DNA of 6,384 bases from an uncultured Prevotellaceae bacterium (GCA_902803455.1 CADCQC010000364.1:1-6384), one strand, 5' to 3'. Positions 1-6,171 are shown, numbered from the stretch's first letter. Numbers and translations are program-made. Notes: generated by a model from the sequence alone, not told the origin.

Positions 1-882
1 ATCCCAGAAGAACGCACTTGCATTGTGGTAGTTCTCATCGCCACACAGTTCAGCGATTCTCTCGAATCCAACCACCTTAGGCACCTGCGTGTTGGCATGC
101 ATATTATCGAGGCAGTCCTGCCGTTGTGACATCGGCGTGAGCAATCTGCGATGAGAGAAGCGTTTGGCCACATCGAGATATTTTTTCTCTTTTGTGATGG
201 CATAAGCATCCACCAGCACCTCATTCATTCCCCCGTGCTCATTGCCGAGCATCCGTTCCATCTGTTCATCAGAAAGTCCGGCAGTCAGGTCAATAGCCCA
301 GTCGCAGAATCCGAGAAACAATTGTTTAGCCTTCTCGTTGCCACAGTATACCCATGCGTCACGCAGTCCAGCAAACATCTTGTGAAGGTTGTAGAAGGGA
401 GCCCATGCGCCGAAATAAGGTCCGAAATCCCCCTTTTTGAAAGCCGTCCACACTCTTCCGCTTCCCGGCATACCGCCAACATATCCTCTTCCCCATTCCG
501 GGTTGTTGCGGTTGTTGGCCTCAGCACAAGTCTGCAACTCGCCCAGCATGTATTCCATGCGCTGCCGGCATTCCTCGCTCCCTGTCGCCGCATTGATGGC
601 CATGGCCGTGAGGTAATGACCGCCCACGTGTCCGTCGAGTCCGTCCCAGTTGGGATAAGGTTTGGCTTTAGGAGTAAGTCCAGCCTCTTTGAAATAAGGA
701 GCCAGCAGTCGGTCACAATCATATTGCAACAATGTCTTGATGTTGAGATCTCGCGCCTTTTTCAGCGTTCCGTCGAGCAGTGTCACATCTCCGAGCGGAA
801 ATTCGTCGGAATAAAGTCTGTCTTGCGCCACCGATTTAGCGGCAAAGACCATTAGAAGCGTAAAGAATAGCAGTTTTTTCAT
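1..882 (-). CDS. Secreted GH127/GH146-type beta-L-arabinofuranosidase (DUF1680), partial at 3' end
   Basis: The minus strand is open from ATG at 882 to base 1, giving 294 residues without a stop; the gene continues out of the window. Residues 1-20 (MKKLLFFTLLMVFAAKSVAQ) form a type I signal peptide, so the enzyme is exported to the periplasm or surface. The rest matches the DUF1680 (PF07944) alpha/alpha-barrel: NWDGLDGHVGGHYLTAMA near 78-95, GRGYVGGMPGSG near 131-142, FYNLHKMFAGLRDAW near 163-177, EHGGMNEVLVDAYA near 215-228 and HANTQVPK near 262-269. Characterised members release beta-L-arabinofuranose from plant glycans using a zinc-bound catalytic cysteine; that part lies beyond the window, so activity cannot be confirmed and GH127 cannot be told from GH146. 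An in-frame ATG at 894 would add four residues (MIKA); neither start has a clear Shine-Dalgarno. It is transcribed divergently from the 1124 operon. Confidence 0.9.
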   Translation of the reverse strand, partial: MKKLLFFTLLMVFAAKSVAQDRLYSDEFPLGDVTLLDGTLKKARDLNIKTLLQYDCDRLLAPYFKEAGLTPKAKPYPNWDGLDGHVGGHYLTAMAINAATGSEECRQRMEYMLGELQTCAEANNRNNPEWGRGYVGGMPGSGRVWTAFKKGDFGPYFGAWAPFYNLHKMFAGLRDAWVYCGNEKAKQLFLGFCDWAIDLTAGLSDEQMERMLGNEHGGMNEVLVDAYAITKEKKYLDVAKRFSHRRLLTPMSQRQDCLDNMHANTQVPKVVGFERIAELCGDENYHNASAFFWD

Positions 883-977
883 TGCTTTTATCATTGATTG
901 GTAGTTGAGATCTGTTGTAAGTTCTTCATCAGAAACGAGCAAGAACAAGTGTAAAAAAGACAATTAAAAGTTATCCG

Positions 978-985
978 CAAAGTTA
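978..985 (-). promoter_or_regulatory. Probable Bacteroidetes -7 element for the arabinofuranosidase gene
   Basis: On the minus strand the word TAACTTTG fits the Bacteroidetes -7 consensus TAnnTTTG exactly and points to the gene starting at 882, leaving a leader of about 85-90 nt. A TTTG lies upstream (minus strand, 1002-999) but only 13 nt away, shorter than the usual 19-21, so the -33 element is not convincing. Inferred from sequence only. Confidence 0.4.
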
Positions 986-1018
986 ACGATTATATTGTCA
1001 AATATCTTCACTTCAGTT

Positions 1019-1038
1019 GTTAAAGAGCGTTAAAGCGC
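1019..1038. repeat. Tandem 10-bp direct repeat in the divergent intergenic region
   Basis: GTTAAAGAGC (1019-1028) is followed directly by GTTAAAGCGC (1029-1038), nine of ten bases identical. The pair lies upstream of the minus-strand -7 element (978-985) and upstream of the plus-strand one (1090-1097). The 10-bp spacing puts both copies on the same face of the helix, as expected for a regulator half-site pair, but no regulator is identified. Confidence 0.4.
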
Positions 1039-1054
1039 ACATAAGATAAAAAAA

Positions 1055-1072
1055 ATGGCACAAAAACGCCAT
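1055..1072. promoter_or_regulatory. Short inverted repeat, possible operator
   Basis: ATGGC (1055-1059) and GCCAT (1068-1072) form a perfect inverted repeat with an 8-bp A-rich spacer. It sits about 18-35 bp upstream of the -7 element at 1090, where a -33 box would be expected and none is seen. An operator role is inferred from position; a five-base arm can occur by chance. Confidence 0.3.
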
Positions 1073-1089
1073 GACTCCCACAAAATGTG

Positions 1090-1097
1090 TATTTTTG
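1090..1097 (+). promoter_or_regulatory. Probable -7 element for the TIGR04076/exonuclease operon
   Basis: TATTTTTG matches TAnnTTTG and is followed 26 bp later by the start codon at 1124. Transcription would begin near 1104, giving a leader of roughly 20 nt. No TTG/TTTG is seen at the standard 19-21 bp upstream. Confidence 0.5.
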
Positions 1098-1123
1098 CAT
1101 GAAAGAAAACCAACGAATCACCT

Positions 1124-1426
1124 ATGAGGAAAGTGAGAATCACCGCCCTCCGCCAGACGGTCTACCCCGATCTGATGGAGAAGTATGAGAATCCGATCGA
1201 ACACGCCTGTGATGTCAGGGAAGGTCAGCAATGGATCTCTATTGACGGGAAATGTCCGGAAGGGATGTGTCTGTCGGCCTGGCAATCCATGCAATCTTTC
1301 GTGGAATCGCTGGCAATGGGAGAAGGGAATTTTTTCGACGGATGGATGAAGGATCCGATGAGTGCCATGATCAGTTGCAATGACGGTTTTCGTCCTTTCA
1401 GTTTTTATATCGAAGTGATCGATTGA
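1124..1426 (+). CDS. TIGR04076 family small protein, function unknown
   Basis: A 100-residue protein without signal peptide or membrane segment, so probably cytoplasmic. Its layout matches TIGR04076: an N-terminal beta-strand (RKVRITALRQT), a central segment with a cysteine (C29), the block GKCPEGMCLSAW (42-53, C44 and C49), a helix ending in an acidic/aromatic GNFFDGWMKDP stretch (68-78), and the C-terminal signature CNDGFRPFSFYIE (C85). The cysteines at the family positions could bind metal or be redox active, but no function is established for the family and none is claimed here. It is first in an operon: the exonuclease gene starts 13 bp after its stop. The start is set by the family N-terminus and the -7 element just upstream; no strong ribosome binding site is visible. 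Confidence 0.82.
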   Translation: MRKVRITALRQTVYPDLMEKYENPIEHACDVREGQQWISIDGKCPEGMCLSAWQSMQSFVESLAMGEGNFFDGWMKDPMSAMISCNDGFRPFSFYIEVID

Positions 1427-1431
1427 TTTTC

Positions 1432-1435
1432 AGGA
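1432..1435 (+). promoter_or_regulatory. AGGA ribosome binding site for the exonuclease gene
   Basis: AGGA lies 4 nt before the ATG at 1440, inside the 13-bp gap after the TIGR04076 stop. It is one of the two clear Shine-Dalgarno-like sites in the window and supports both this start and cotranscription of the two genes. Confidence 0.5.
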
Positions 1436-1439
1436 ACTT

Positions 1440-1958
1440 ATGTTAAGAGATTTTGTCGCCATTGATGTTGAGACCGCCAACGAAGAACTGAGCAGTATCT
1501 GTTCGGTAGGAGTCGTTATCGTGAGCCATGGGCAGATCGTCGACACGTATTACAGTCTCATCCATCCCGAACCAGAATATTTCAGTTATTTCAACCGTCG
1601 CGTTCACGGTCTTTCCGCCATCGACACCGATGCTGCCCCGATCTTCCCTGTGGTTTGGGAGGAAGTGGAAAGGCACATAGCCGCAGTCTTCCCCCATGCG
1701 GCGACAGTGCCCTTCGTGGCCCATAACGCCTCCTTCGATGAAAGCTGCCTGAGAGCTGCTTTCAAGACCTATCAGCTGGACTATCCCGACTATCTGTTTT
1801 ATGACACGCTGGCCGCCTCGCGCCGCCAGTTCCGCCGCTCGCTGCCCGACCACCAGTTGCACACTGTGGCCGCGGCATGCGGATATGACCTCCGTGAGCA
1901 TCATCATGCGCTGGAAGATGCCAAAGCCTGCGCTGTTATTGCCCTGGATCTCTTGTAG
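1440..1958 (+). CDS. DnaQ-like DEDDh 3'-5' exonuclease
   Basis: A 172-residue single-domain protein of the RNase T/DnaQ exonuclease superfamily, which hydrolyses DNA or RNA from the 3' end with two metal ions. All DEDDh motifs are present: Exo I as D9-V-E11-T, Exo II as HNASFD with D100, and Exo III epsilon as H155-x4-D160 (HHALED). The segment RRVHGLSAIDTDAAP (53-67) is also typical of epsilon-like proteins, as is PDHQLHTVAAACGY (136-149). It has no polymerase-binding tail, PHP or BRCT domain, so it is an autonomous proofreading- or repair-type nuclease rather than a recognisable replicative epsilon subunit. The substrate is unknown. It is the second gene of the 1124 operon and ends in a seven-G run that includes the last base of the TAG stop. 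Confidence 0.88.
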   Translation: MLRDFVAIDVETANEELSSICSVGVVIVSHGQIVDTYYSLIHPEPEYFSYFNRRVHGLSAIDTDAAPIFPVVWEEVERHIAAVFPHAATVPFVAHNASFDESCLRAAFKTYQLDYPDYLFYDTLAASRRQFRRSLPDHQLHTVAAACGYDLREHHHALEDAKACAVIALDLL

Positions 1959-1980
1959 GGGGGGCATCTCTAGAGGGGGG
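1958..1980. other. Two G-runs flanking a CTCTAGAG palindrome
   Basis: A run of seven G (1958-1964, beginning in the exonuclease stop codon) and a run of six G (1975-1980) flank CATCTCTAGA, which includes the palindrome CTCTAGAG (1968-1975). Only two G-runs are present, so an intramolecular G-quadruplex is not directly supported. The run may be length-variable. Confidence 0.4.
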
Positions 1981-1983
1981 CGA

Positions 1984-2007
1984 CAATCGACCGAACTCGG
2001 TCGATTG
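1984..2007. repeat. Perfect inverted repeat with 11-bp arms
   Basis: CAATCGACCGA (1984-1994) and TCGGTCGATTG (1997-2007) are exact reverse complements separated only by AC. In RNA the central bases would open into a loop of about six, leaving a strong stem. It begins 26 bp after the exonuclease stop and could end or stabilise that mRNA, but no T-tract follows on either strand, so a classical Rho-independent terminator is not supported. A two-fold-symmetric protein binding site is an alternative. Confidence 0.65.
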
Positions 2008-2046
2008 ATGGAAAAGGGCTGGCTATGCCGGCTCTGCTGCTGTAGC

Positions 2047-2147
2047 AAAAGATGAGGGGAAACGTGATGAAGAAGGGATATCGAGAGACAAAAAAGATGA
2101 GGAAAGGATATCGAGAAAAAAGATGAAGAAAGGACGCAAAAAAAGAT
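2047..2147 (+). repeat. Degenerate A-rich GATGA direct repeats
   Basis: A purine-rich stretch made of diverged copies of a unit like AAAAGATGAGGAAAGGATAT followed by CGAGA. Clear copies begin at GATGA 2066 and 2096, sharing GGATATCGAGA; a partial copy begins at 2122 (GATGAAGAAAGGA) and weaker GATG echoes occur at 2051 and 2144. Starts are 30 and 26 bp apart, so spacing is irregular. It fills the gap between the palindrome at 1984 and the pectinase promoter, and no protein with any credible composition is encoded across it. Confidence 0.6.
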
Positions 2148-2170
2148 GCGTGATATTGGGGAAAAATGGT

Positions 2171-2178
2171 TATATTTG
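2171..2178 (+). promoter_or_regulatory. Probable -7 element for the PL10-CE8 gene
   Basis: TATATTTG is an exact match to TAnnTTTG, 67 bp before the ATG at 2246. A -33 TTG at the standard distance is not visible. Predicted transcription start is near 2184, leaving a leader of about 60 nt. Confidence 0.55.
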
Positions 2179-2213
2179 CAGCTACTAAGAAGCTGAAGTC
2201 CGAAAAAGGACTT
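2179..2213 (+). other. Two consecutive stem-loops in the PL10-CE8 leader
   Basis: CAGCT (2179-2183) pairs with AGCTG (2191-2195) around a 7-nt loop, and directly after it AAGTCC (2196-2201) pairs with GGACTT (2208-2213) around GAAAAA. The first overlaps the predicted transcription start, so only the second is sure to be in the RNA. A 5' stabilising hairpin or regulator site is possible. A four-codon ORF (MCNI, 2219-2233) follows, which is probably incidental. Confidence 0.4.
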
Positions 2214-2245
2214 AAACCATGTGTAATATATAACCCAACCATCCG

Positions 2246-4378
2246 ATGCCCTCTATTACCATTCCAAGAAAAATCATCATCCTCCTATTGTGCATTATTG
2301 GCTGGATGACCTTTAGCCGAACCACTGCCCAGATTCATAGCCGGCAGTGGAAACACACATTACGACAGACCGACGAGGCATTTTTCAAGACCGATGAAGC
2401 ACGCCGTATCGGCGAGCAACTGATGCTCTATCAGCGTGTGACAGGCGGCTGGCCCAAGAATATCGATATGGTAAGTCCGCTCACGCAAGAGCAACGGGAA
2501 GCGGTGCTCTCCGACAAGCAACGCACCGATGACTCCACCACGGACAATGACGCCACCAGTATTCAGATGCACTACCTTGCCCGCCTCTTTCATGCTACCC
2601 ATGACAAGCAAGTGCGCGAGTCGTTCTGCAAGGCCGTGGAATATCTGCTCTCAGGTCAATATGCCAATGGCGGCTGGCCCCAATTCTGGCCCAATCCTCA
2701 CGGTTATCAGAAGCATATCACCTATAACGACGATGCCATGGTCAACACGATGCTTCTGCTGCGCGAGGTAGCAGAAGCGAAAGTGCCCTTTGAGCCATCC
2801 CTCACCACCAAGTCGATCCGCAAACGAGCAAGAGAAGCCTTCGACAAGGGAGTGGAATGTATTCTGAAAACCCAGATATCTGTTGGCGGCCAACTCACCG
2901 TCTGGTGTCAGCAACATGACCGTGAGACCTATCTTCCCGCTCCTGCAAGAGCCTTTGAATTAGTATCATTCTGTTCTCAGGAGAGTGCATCCATAGTGAG
3001 TCTGCTCATGTCATTGCCCCACCCCAGCGAAGAAGTGAAGCGAGCCGTGCACGCCGCCATGAAATGGTTTGACACTTATAAATTGACAGGTCTGCGACTG
3101 GAGCGCACATATTCATGGGAATCTGGTGAGCGCGACGTCAGGCTGGTGGAATCCCCCAATGGCGGACCTTTATGGGCACGCTATTACGATCTGGAGCACA
3201 CCCAACCATTTGTGTGCGACCGCGACGGCATTCCCCGGCAGCGCCTTGAGGACATTGGTTCGGAGCGGCGCAATGGATACGCATGGTATGGAGACCGCGC
3301 CGCATCACTCTACCCCATCTACTCGCGATGGGCAGAGACGTACGACCCCACCCATCAAGTGCCTATCAGTTTGTCGTCCAAGGGCGCCAACGAGAACGGT
3401 TTGCTGAATCTTTATGAACCCGTGAAGGCCGACCCATCGCTGTTTGACGCCGTTGTCCGTCCTGGAGAATCCATCCAAGCCATCATCGACAAAGTGCCTC
3501 TCCACAACGACAAGCCCTATACCATTTTTTTACGGAAAGGCACCTATTCAGAGAAAGTCATCATCTGTCGGCCACACATTGTATTGGTGGGCGAAGACAG
3601 AGACAGTACTATTCTCGTCATGGCAGAGACCAAGGAAACCCAAAAGGTGACCGAGTATGAAGGGAAGCCAGTAGGTAATGGTGTGGTGGTATTGCAAGAA
3701 GGAGCCGATGACTGTGTACTCAGCGGCATGACCATCTACAACAACTACGGGACGACCGTGGAGAATACCACCCGCCACCAGATGGCCGTTTTCGGAAGAG
3801 CCACCCGCACGATCATCGTGAACTGCAATATCTGGGCAGACGGCAACGACGCCCTATCGCTGTGGGCTCCCGAAGGCAACGGCATGTATTACCATGCCGA
3901 CCTCTCGTTGCGCTGCCCCGGCGTTGATTTCCTATGTCCGAGAGGATGGTGCTATGCCACCAGATGCCATTTCTATGGTGACAGCCGTGCCATCGTCTGG
4001 CATGACGGCCGTGGCGACAAGAGCAAGAAACTCGTGATCACCAATTCCCATTTTGATGCCGCCAGTCCCACTGTTTTAGGCCGCTACCACCACGACTCGC
4101 AGTTCTATTTCGTCTCCTGTTCGATGACGAAAAACATTCTTGACAGCAACATCAGTTATGCTTATACCGACAAGGTGCTTGATCCCTGTCCATGGGGGCA
4201 ACGCGTATACTTCTACAATTGTACCCGTGAAGGCGGGCATGGGCATTGGATGAACGACAATCTGAGTGAAGCAGAAGGAGCCCCAGAATATCATACCGTG
4301 ACCGCCAGATGGACCTTCAACAACAAGTGGGATCCCGAACAGGTGGTCAGAGACTTGTGGAAGTACATCTGTTACTGA
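2246..4378 (+). CDS. Secreted PL10 pectate lyase fused to CE8-like pectin methylesterase
   Basis: A 710-residue exported bifunctional pectinase. Residues 1-28 are a signal peptide (hydrophobic core IIILLLCIIGW, likely cleavage near TTA-Q). Residues ~45-365 are a PL10 pectate lyase, which cleaves polygalacturonate by beta-elimination: YQRVTGGWPKN (62-72), NGGWPQFWP (141-149), HITYNDDAMVN (157-167), TVWCQQHD (218-225) and NGYAWYGDRAASLYP (343-357). After a linker, residues ~403-655 form a CE8-like right-handed beta-helix: RPGESIQAII (405-414), FLRKGTYSEKV (428-438), HQMAVFG with Q512, GNDALSLW with D535, VDFL with D561 and LGRYHH with R613. These align with the Q, D, D and R of pectin methylesterases, although the usual QDT is NDA and GRPW is GRYH. 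Demethylation by one domain would expose substrate for the other. The gene is monocistronic and converges on the fucosidase gene. Confidence 0.88.
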   Translation: MPSITIPRKIIILLLCIIGWMTFSRTTAQIHSRQWKHTLRQTDEAFFKTDEARRIGEQLMLYQRVTGGWPKNIDMVSPLTQEQREAVLSDKQRTDDSTTDNDATSIQMHYLARLFHATHDKQVRESFCKAVEYLLSGQYANGGWPQFWPNPHGYQKHITYNDDAMVNTMLLLREVAEAKVPFEPSLTTKSIRKRAREAFDKGVECILKTQISVGGQLTVWCQQHDRETYLPAPARAFELVSFCSQESASIVSLLMSLPHPSEEVKRAVHAAMKWFDTYKLTGLRLERTYSWESGERDVRLVESPNGGPLWARYYDLEHTQPFVCDRDGIPRQRLEDIGSERRNGYAWYGDRAASLYPIYSRWAETYDPTHQVPISLSSKGANENGLLNLYEPVKADPSLFDAVVRPGESIQAIIDKVPLHNDKPYTIFLRKGTYSEKVIICRPHIVLVGEDRDSTILVMAETKETQKVTEYEGKPVGNGVVVLQEGADDCVLSGMTIYNNYGTTVENTTRHQMAVFGRATRTIIVNCNIWADGNDALSLWAPEGNGMYYHADLSLRCPGVDFLCPRGWCYATRCHFYGDSRAIVWHDGRGDKSKKLVITNSHFDAASPTVLGRYHHDSQFYFVSCSMTKNILDSNISYAYTDKVLDPCPWGQRVYFYNCTREGGHGHWMNDNLSEAEGAPEYHTVTARWTFNNKWDPEQVVRDLWKYICY

Positions 4379-4438
4379 AAGACAAGGCAGTCAAATACGC
4401 TGCACATCCTGGTGTAAGCGGTGCCAAAGGCTCGCGCA

Positions 4439-4459
4439 CGCTTCCTGTGGGCCGAAGCG
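4439..4459. other. Small stem-loop in the convergent intergenic gap
   Basis: CGCTTC (4439-4444) and GAAGCG (4454-4459) form a perfect 6-bp stem with a 9-nt loop, about 60 bp after the pectinase stop. No T-tract follows on either strand, so it is not called a terminator; it might protect the pectinase mRNA 3' end. Confidence 0.3.
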
Positions 4460-4460
4460 G

Positions 4461-4490
4461 GAAAAACGGTCAGGACGGAAGAGACCGTCT
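4461..4490 (-). terminator. Rho-independent terminator of the fucosidase gene
   Basis: Read on the minus strand, ACGGTC (4488-4483) pairs with GACCGT (4471-4466) around an 11-nt loop; a G-T and an A-T pair extend the stem. The second arm runs into TTTTT (4466-4462). It starts a few bases after the fucosidase stop (4495-4497), the expected place. An overlapping alternative stem (GACGG 4474-4478 with CCGTC 4485-4489) exists. On the plus strand no T-tract follows, so it should act in one direction only. Confidence 0.6.
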
Positions 4491-4494
4491 GTGC

Positions 4495-5892
4495 TTATCT
4501 GATCTCCATGACGAAGGTCTCGGAAACAGATGGCGGGATGGGCACCTCCACGCTATCGCCAACCATCGTATGACGAAGCCTCTTCCCTGTGGCCAGCAGT
4601 CTTATCTGTTGTCCTTTTGCAGGCAGGTGATGATGCCAAGAGACCTTTGAAGGGACCGTTTCCCCATCCCCCACACAGCAGATGACAAAAATAGAGCGGC
4701 CATCCTTTGACTGTGTGAACCACAGATTCCCCTCATGGTCATAGGGTGTGGTGACCGTAGCGTAGATGGCCCGGCCATTGACCGATAACCACCGTCCGAT
4801 GTCACGCAGTCTTGAGACGGCTTCCGGTTCGATCAGTCCCTCAGGTGTCGGTCCCACGCCAAGCACCAGGTTACCCCCCTTTGCTACGATCTCCGCCAAG
4901 GTGTTGACGATTTTCCTCGCCGACTTCCATCTCGGTTTTCTCACATATCCCCAGTCATCGCTGAGCGAGATGCAACTCTCCCATGGATGCAGGATCTGTG
5001 CTTTGGGAATCGACTGCTCCGGAGTCTGATAGTTCTCGTATGGTCCCCGGATCGTGCGGTCGACAATAAGCAGACCAGGTTGCAGTTCTCTTGCCATGGC
5101 AGCCAACCCCGGCATGTCGATATCCTGTCCTCTGTTCTCAGGATACACCCAGCCACCATCCAGCCACAGGATATCAACGGGTCCGTAGTTGGCCATGATC
5201 TCATGAATCTGGCGGTGGGTATATTGCTTGAACTGCTTCCACCGCCATGGGAACTGCTCCACGGGATAGTTCACATTGCGTCCTTTCTTGGCAAAGACAT
5301 CCCACCAATAGAATTGCGAATGCCAGTCGGGTTTGGAGAAATAGGCACCAATCATCAACTGTTGCTGGCGAAAGGCATCGAAGACATGGCGTAACACATC
5401 TTTACGCGGATCATCACGGAAGGCATGCCGGGCGATGGTGAAATCCGTCTCACGGCTGTCCCACATACAGAAACCGTCGTGGTGCTTGGTGGTGAAGATC
5501 ATATATTTCATACCCGCCTCGCGACAGACCCTCGCCCATTGCCGGGCATCGAAATCACGAGGACAGAATTTGTCGGCCAGAGAAAAATACCAATCCATGT
5601 ATTGTTGGTAGGACATGGTCGTGTCGCGGCGGATCCAGTTCTCATCACAGATGCTCCATGACTCTACGATGCCCGGCACCGCATAAATGCCCCAATGAAG
5701 GAGCACACCAAACTTCAAGTCCTGCCACTGACGGAGTTTTGCTCTCACGTCTTCCTGTTGAGGCCACTCATAACCATCAGCCTGCTGCACGATATCTCCC
5801 TGCGCCACCGCCGGCATCATGATGACCGAGACCATCATCGTCAATAAAAACCGGCAAACAAATAAGGTGTGTTTTTTCTTCATGTTCATCAT
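4495..5892 (-). CDS. Secreted GH29 alpha-L-fucosidase
   Basis: A 465-residue GH29 retaining alpha-L-fucosidase, removing terminal L-fucose from glycans. Residues 1-31 are a signal peptide ending PAVA-Q. The (beta/alpha)8 domain shows family motifs in order: LKFGVLLHWGIYAVPG (59-74), FTTKHHDGFCMWDS (133-146), AYFSKPDWHS (183-192), and ILWLDGGW (241-248), where D245 is the predicted nucleophile. The acid/base is not fixed by sequence in GH29; E292 (TPEQS) and E305 (PWESC) are candidates. GGNLVLGVGPTPEG (339-352) closes the barrel and a short beta-rich C-terminal domain follows. Start codons at 5892, 5889 and 5883 are all in frame; 5892 is chosen because AGGA (5901-5898) precedes it by 5 nt. The natural substrate is not readable; fucose-bearing pectin or xyloglucan fits the neighbouring pectinases. 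Confidence 0.92.
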   Translation of the reverse strand: MMNMKKKHTLFVCRFLLTMMVSVIMMPAVAQGDIVQQADGYEWPQQEDVRAKLRQWQDLKFGVLLHWGIYAVPGIVESWSICDENWIRRDTTMSYQQYMDWYFSLADKFCPRDFDARQWARVCREAGMKYMIFTTKHHDGFCMWDSRETDFTIARHAFRDDPRKDVLRHVFDAFRQQQLMIGAYFSKPDWHSQFYWWDVFAKKGRNVNYPVEQFPWRWKQFKQYTHRQIHEIMANYGPVDILWLDGGWVYPENRGQDIDMPGLAAMARELQPGLLIVDRTIRGPYENYQTPEQSIPKAQILHPWESCISLSDDWGYVRKPRWKSARKIVNTLAEIVAKGGNLVLGVGPTPEGLIEPEAVSRLRDIGRWLSVNGRAIYATVTTPYDHEGNLWFTQSKDGRSIFVICCVGDGETVPSKVSWHHHLPAKGQQIRLLATGKRLRHTMVGDSVEVPIPPSVSETFVMEIR

Positions 5893-5897
5893 ATTTG

Positions 5898-5901
5898 TCC
5901 T
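5898..5901 (-). promoter_or_regulatory. AGGA ribosome binding site deciding the fucosidase start
   Basis: Minus-strand AGGA lies 5 nt upstream of the ATG at 5892, 8 nt from that at 5889 and 14 nt from that at 5883, favouring one of the first two starts. Confidence 0.45.
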
Positions 5902-5951
5902 AGATCGATTCCCTGCAGATGTAAAAACCGAGCGAAATCACCAAGGCATGA

Positions 5952-5982
5952 CAAAAATAGCAAGAAAATCATGAAAAAACAA
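5952..5982 (-). promoter_or_regulatory. Bacteroidetes promoter of the fucosidase gene
   Basis: On the minus strand TTG (5982-5980) is followed after exactly 20 nt by TATTTTTG (5959-5952). This is the only promoter in the window with both the -33 and -7 elements at consensus spacing. The start codon is 60 bp downstream of the -7 element. Confidence 0.65.
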
Positions 5983-6004
5983 TACAGCATATCCTTTTTT
6001 TATT

Positions 6005-6012
6005 TATCTTTG
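6005..6012 (+). promoter_or_regulatory. Probable -7 element for amrS
   Basis: TATCTTTG matches TAnnTTTG after a T-rich stretch. No -33 box is seen at 19-21 bp. Transcription would start near 6019, so the leader is about 150 nt and contains the entire tandem repeat array. The promoter lies back-to-back with that of the fucosidase gene. Confidence 0.5.
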
Positions 6013-6081
6013 CTGAAAACGAGCGATCCAACCATCTTGAAGAGGCATTTCTCGACAGCATGAATGATCTGCACCTAAAAG

Positions 6082-6114
6082 ATGATAAGGAAGATTTCTC
6101 GACAGCATGAATGA
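6082..6114 (+). other. Upstream mini-ORF 1 (10 codons) in the amrS leader
   Basis: ATG at the end of repeat unit 1 reads MIRKISRQHE and then TGA. It lies in the predicted transcript, in the same frame as amrS and 90 bp upstream of its start. Translation is not shown; it may simply be a by-product of duplication of the start region. Confidence 0.3.
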
Positions 6115-6126
6115 TCCCCTCCAAAG

Positions 6127-6159
6127 ATGACAAGGAAGATTTCTCGACAGCATGAATGA
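6127..6159 (+). other. Upstream mini-ORF 2 (10 codons) in the amrS leader
   Basis: ATG at the end of repeat unit 2 reads MTRKISRQHE and then TGA; its first four codons are identical to those of amrS. The stop is 12 bp before the amrS start and in the same frame, so ribosomes ending here could reinitiate on amrS. Inference only. Confidence 0.35.
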
Positions 6160-6171
6160 TCCCCGCCTGAG

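Noticed and set aside
151..855. Plus-strand 234-codon ORF
   Set aside because: It is antisense to the arabinofuranosidase, whose frame carries a full set of DUF1680 motifs and a signal peptide.
1984..2007. Rho-independent terminator for the exonuclease operon
   Set aside because: Stem is strong but no run of T follows on either strand, so it is listed only as an inverted repeat.
1443..2048. Minus-strand 201-codon ORF opposite the exonuclease gene
   Set aside because: The plus strand encodes complete DEDDh motifs; the antisense frame has no recognisable motif or ribosome site.
1970..2242. Minus-strand 90-codon ORF rich in Phe and Ser
   Set aside because: It is the reverse translation of the purine-rich repeats, palindrome and pectinase leader; composition is dictated by the repeats, and the end of the pectinase promoter and hairpins lies inside it.
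2246..2330. Lipoprotein signal in the pectinase (Cys16 after LLL)
   Set aside because: The cysteine lies within the hydrophobic core, with more hydrophobic residues and a better type I cleavage region after it.
4309..4650. Plus-strand 113-codon ORF bridging the pectinase 3' end and fucosidase 3' end
   Set aside because: It overlaps two real genes and spans the convergent gap with its terminator; no family resemblance.
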